From Parasphingorhabdus marina DSM 22363 (GTDB lineage: Bacteria > Pseudomonadota > Alphaproteobacteria > Sphingomonadales > Sphingomonadaceae): 64,000 nt of DNA. Shown piece by piece: positions 63,569 through 64,000 of this stretch (position 1 is the first letter of the stretch; each line of letters opens with the position of its first letter). Both the position numbers and the translations under genes were made by a program. Location: assembly GCF_900128895.1 (NCBI RefSeq), contig NZ_FSQW01000002.1:558001-622000 (forward strand), written 5' to 3'. The notes below the pieces were generated by a model, which did not search any database, was not told where the DNA came from, and saw only the letters and a list, made by a program, of their open reading frames with translations.

Positions 63569-63943
63569 GTGCCCGTTAGCGCTGAATACAAAGAGTTTTT
63601 GCAGGAGCTATTTGAACCGCTTGGCCGGATCAAGACCAAGAGCATGTTCGGTGTAGATGGCGTTTTTATGAAGTTGCCTGACGGCGATCTGATGTTCGGC
63701 CTTATCGCCGACGAGACGCTCTACCTGAAGGTCGATGACACCACCCGGGCCGATTTCGAAGCAGAAGACAAAAGGCCGTTTGTTTACGAATCAAAAAACG
63801 GAAAACAGGACGTGGCGTCCTACTACGAATTACCCGAAGCACTCTACGATGAGCCTGATGTTTTCTCGGATTGGGCGAGAAAGGCTTTTGATGTGGCGCT
63901 AAGGGCAAAAAAGCCAAAGAAAAAGCGCAAGAATAAATCATGA
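63569..63943 (+). CDS. TfoX N-terminal-domain protein
   Basis: A 124-residue protein consisting of a TfoX-N domain (ELFEPLGRIKTKSMFGVDGV, DETLYLKVDD, SYYELPEALYDEPDVFSDWA) and a short basic tail (KKPKKKRKNK). TfoX regulates competence in some gammaproteobacteria; in alphaproteobacteria the role is unclear. I chose GTG 63569 because GGGAG lies seven bases before it. Confidence 0.8.
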   Translation: MPVSAEYKEFLQELFEPLGRIKTKSMFGVDGVFMKLPDGDLMFGLIADETLYLKVDDTTRADFEAEDKRPFVYESKNGKQDVASYYELPEALYDEPDVFSDWARKAFDVALRAKKPKKKRKNKS

Positions 63944-64000
63944 TCAGAGGCGGCTCGCCTTTACGCCCTCAGCTTCAACGAACGAAAAATCCGCTTTGGC
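63944..64000 (-). CDS. Possible end of a minus-strand gene running off the window
   Basis: The last 57 bases read on the minus strand give an 18-residue end (ADFSFVEAEGVKASRL) with a TGA stop at 63944-63946. The reading frame is open to the edge. This is too short to assign, and it may be chance. Confidence 0.3.
   Translation of the reverse strand, partial: AKADFSFVEAEGVKASRL

Overview
The window is a gene-dense piece of an alphaproteobacterial chromosome, most likely from the order Sphingomonadales (Sphingorhabdus, Parasphingorhabdus or Sphingopyxis-like). The pointers are: a PEP-CTERM protein with the sphingomonad-style tail VPEPGSWMMMIGG; the alphaproteobacterial order dusB-ntrB-ntrC-ntrY-ntrX-hfq-hflX; a fused ispDF gene; PhaR; and a long Hfq with two Sm domains. 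The genus is inference. I see no prophage, insertion sequence, integrase, CRISPR array or rRNA operon. About 66 protein genes and three tRNA genes are supported.

Layout. 1-3730: end of a biotin-dependent acyl-CoA carboxylase alpha subunit, an MHS-type MFS permease and alanine racemase. 3924-9459: phaR, proS, rnr, a peroxiredoxin-like gene and a universal stress protein. 9608-12640: pyruvate dehydrogenase E2 and E3 with a small acyl-carrier-like gene between them. 12681-16539: a PEP-CTERM protein, an overlapping class IV aminotransferase/sulfotransferase pair, a small exported protein behind a Fur-box-like site, a PilZ gene and tRNA-Ser. 16725-26304: a long same-strand run of cell-wall genes (mltB-like, rlpA, dac), then tmk, holB, metG, tatD, an MBL hydrolase, a membrane retropepsin-like protease and mazG. 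26305-35527, minus strand: hflX, tandem-domain hfq, ntrX, ntrY, ntrC, ntrB, dusB. 35607-38761: ispDF, pncC, a RatA/Coq10-like gene and lipA. 38859-42223: sbtA, a PII-like gene, beta-carbonic anhydrase, a PPOX-family flavoprotein and a NYN-domain protein. 42283-49288: putP, a zincin, a hypothetical protein, ettA, an exported M28 peptidase with a small lipoprotein, and an SDR. 49395-53079: a regulatory patch (a degenerate PilZ-like protein, two LuxR-type and two MarR-like regulators), then tRNA-Pro and a CAU-anticodon tRNA. 53209-64000: polysaccharide deacetylase, a soluble histidine kinase with a weak ATPase domain, an Lrp regulator, a TPR protein, yaaA, an SDR, gyrA, a YhhN-family protein and a TfoX-N protein.

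How they work together. Most of the window is housekeeping: translation, cell wall, DNA replication, central carbon and lipoate metabolism. Its regulatory core is the two-component nitrogen locus coupled to hfq. The accessory content most worth a second look is: the tandem Hfq; the aminotransferase/sulfotransferase pair, in which the usual PLP-pyridine Glu is Thr; the permuted ACP-like protein in the PDH operon; the SbtA/PII-like/carbonic anhydrase operon, which suggests regulated bicarbonate uptake in a presumed heterotroph; and the LuxR/MarR/PilZ patch, which has no luxI. None of these is proven to be a new system. They are ranked in the findings.
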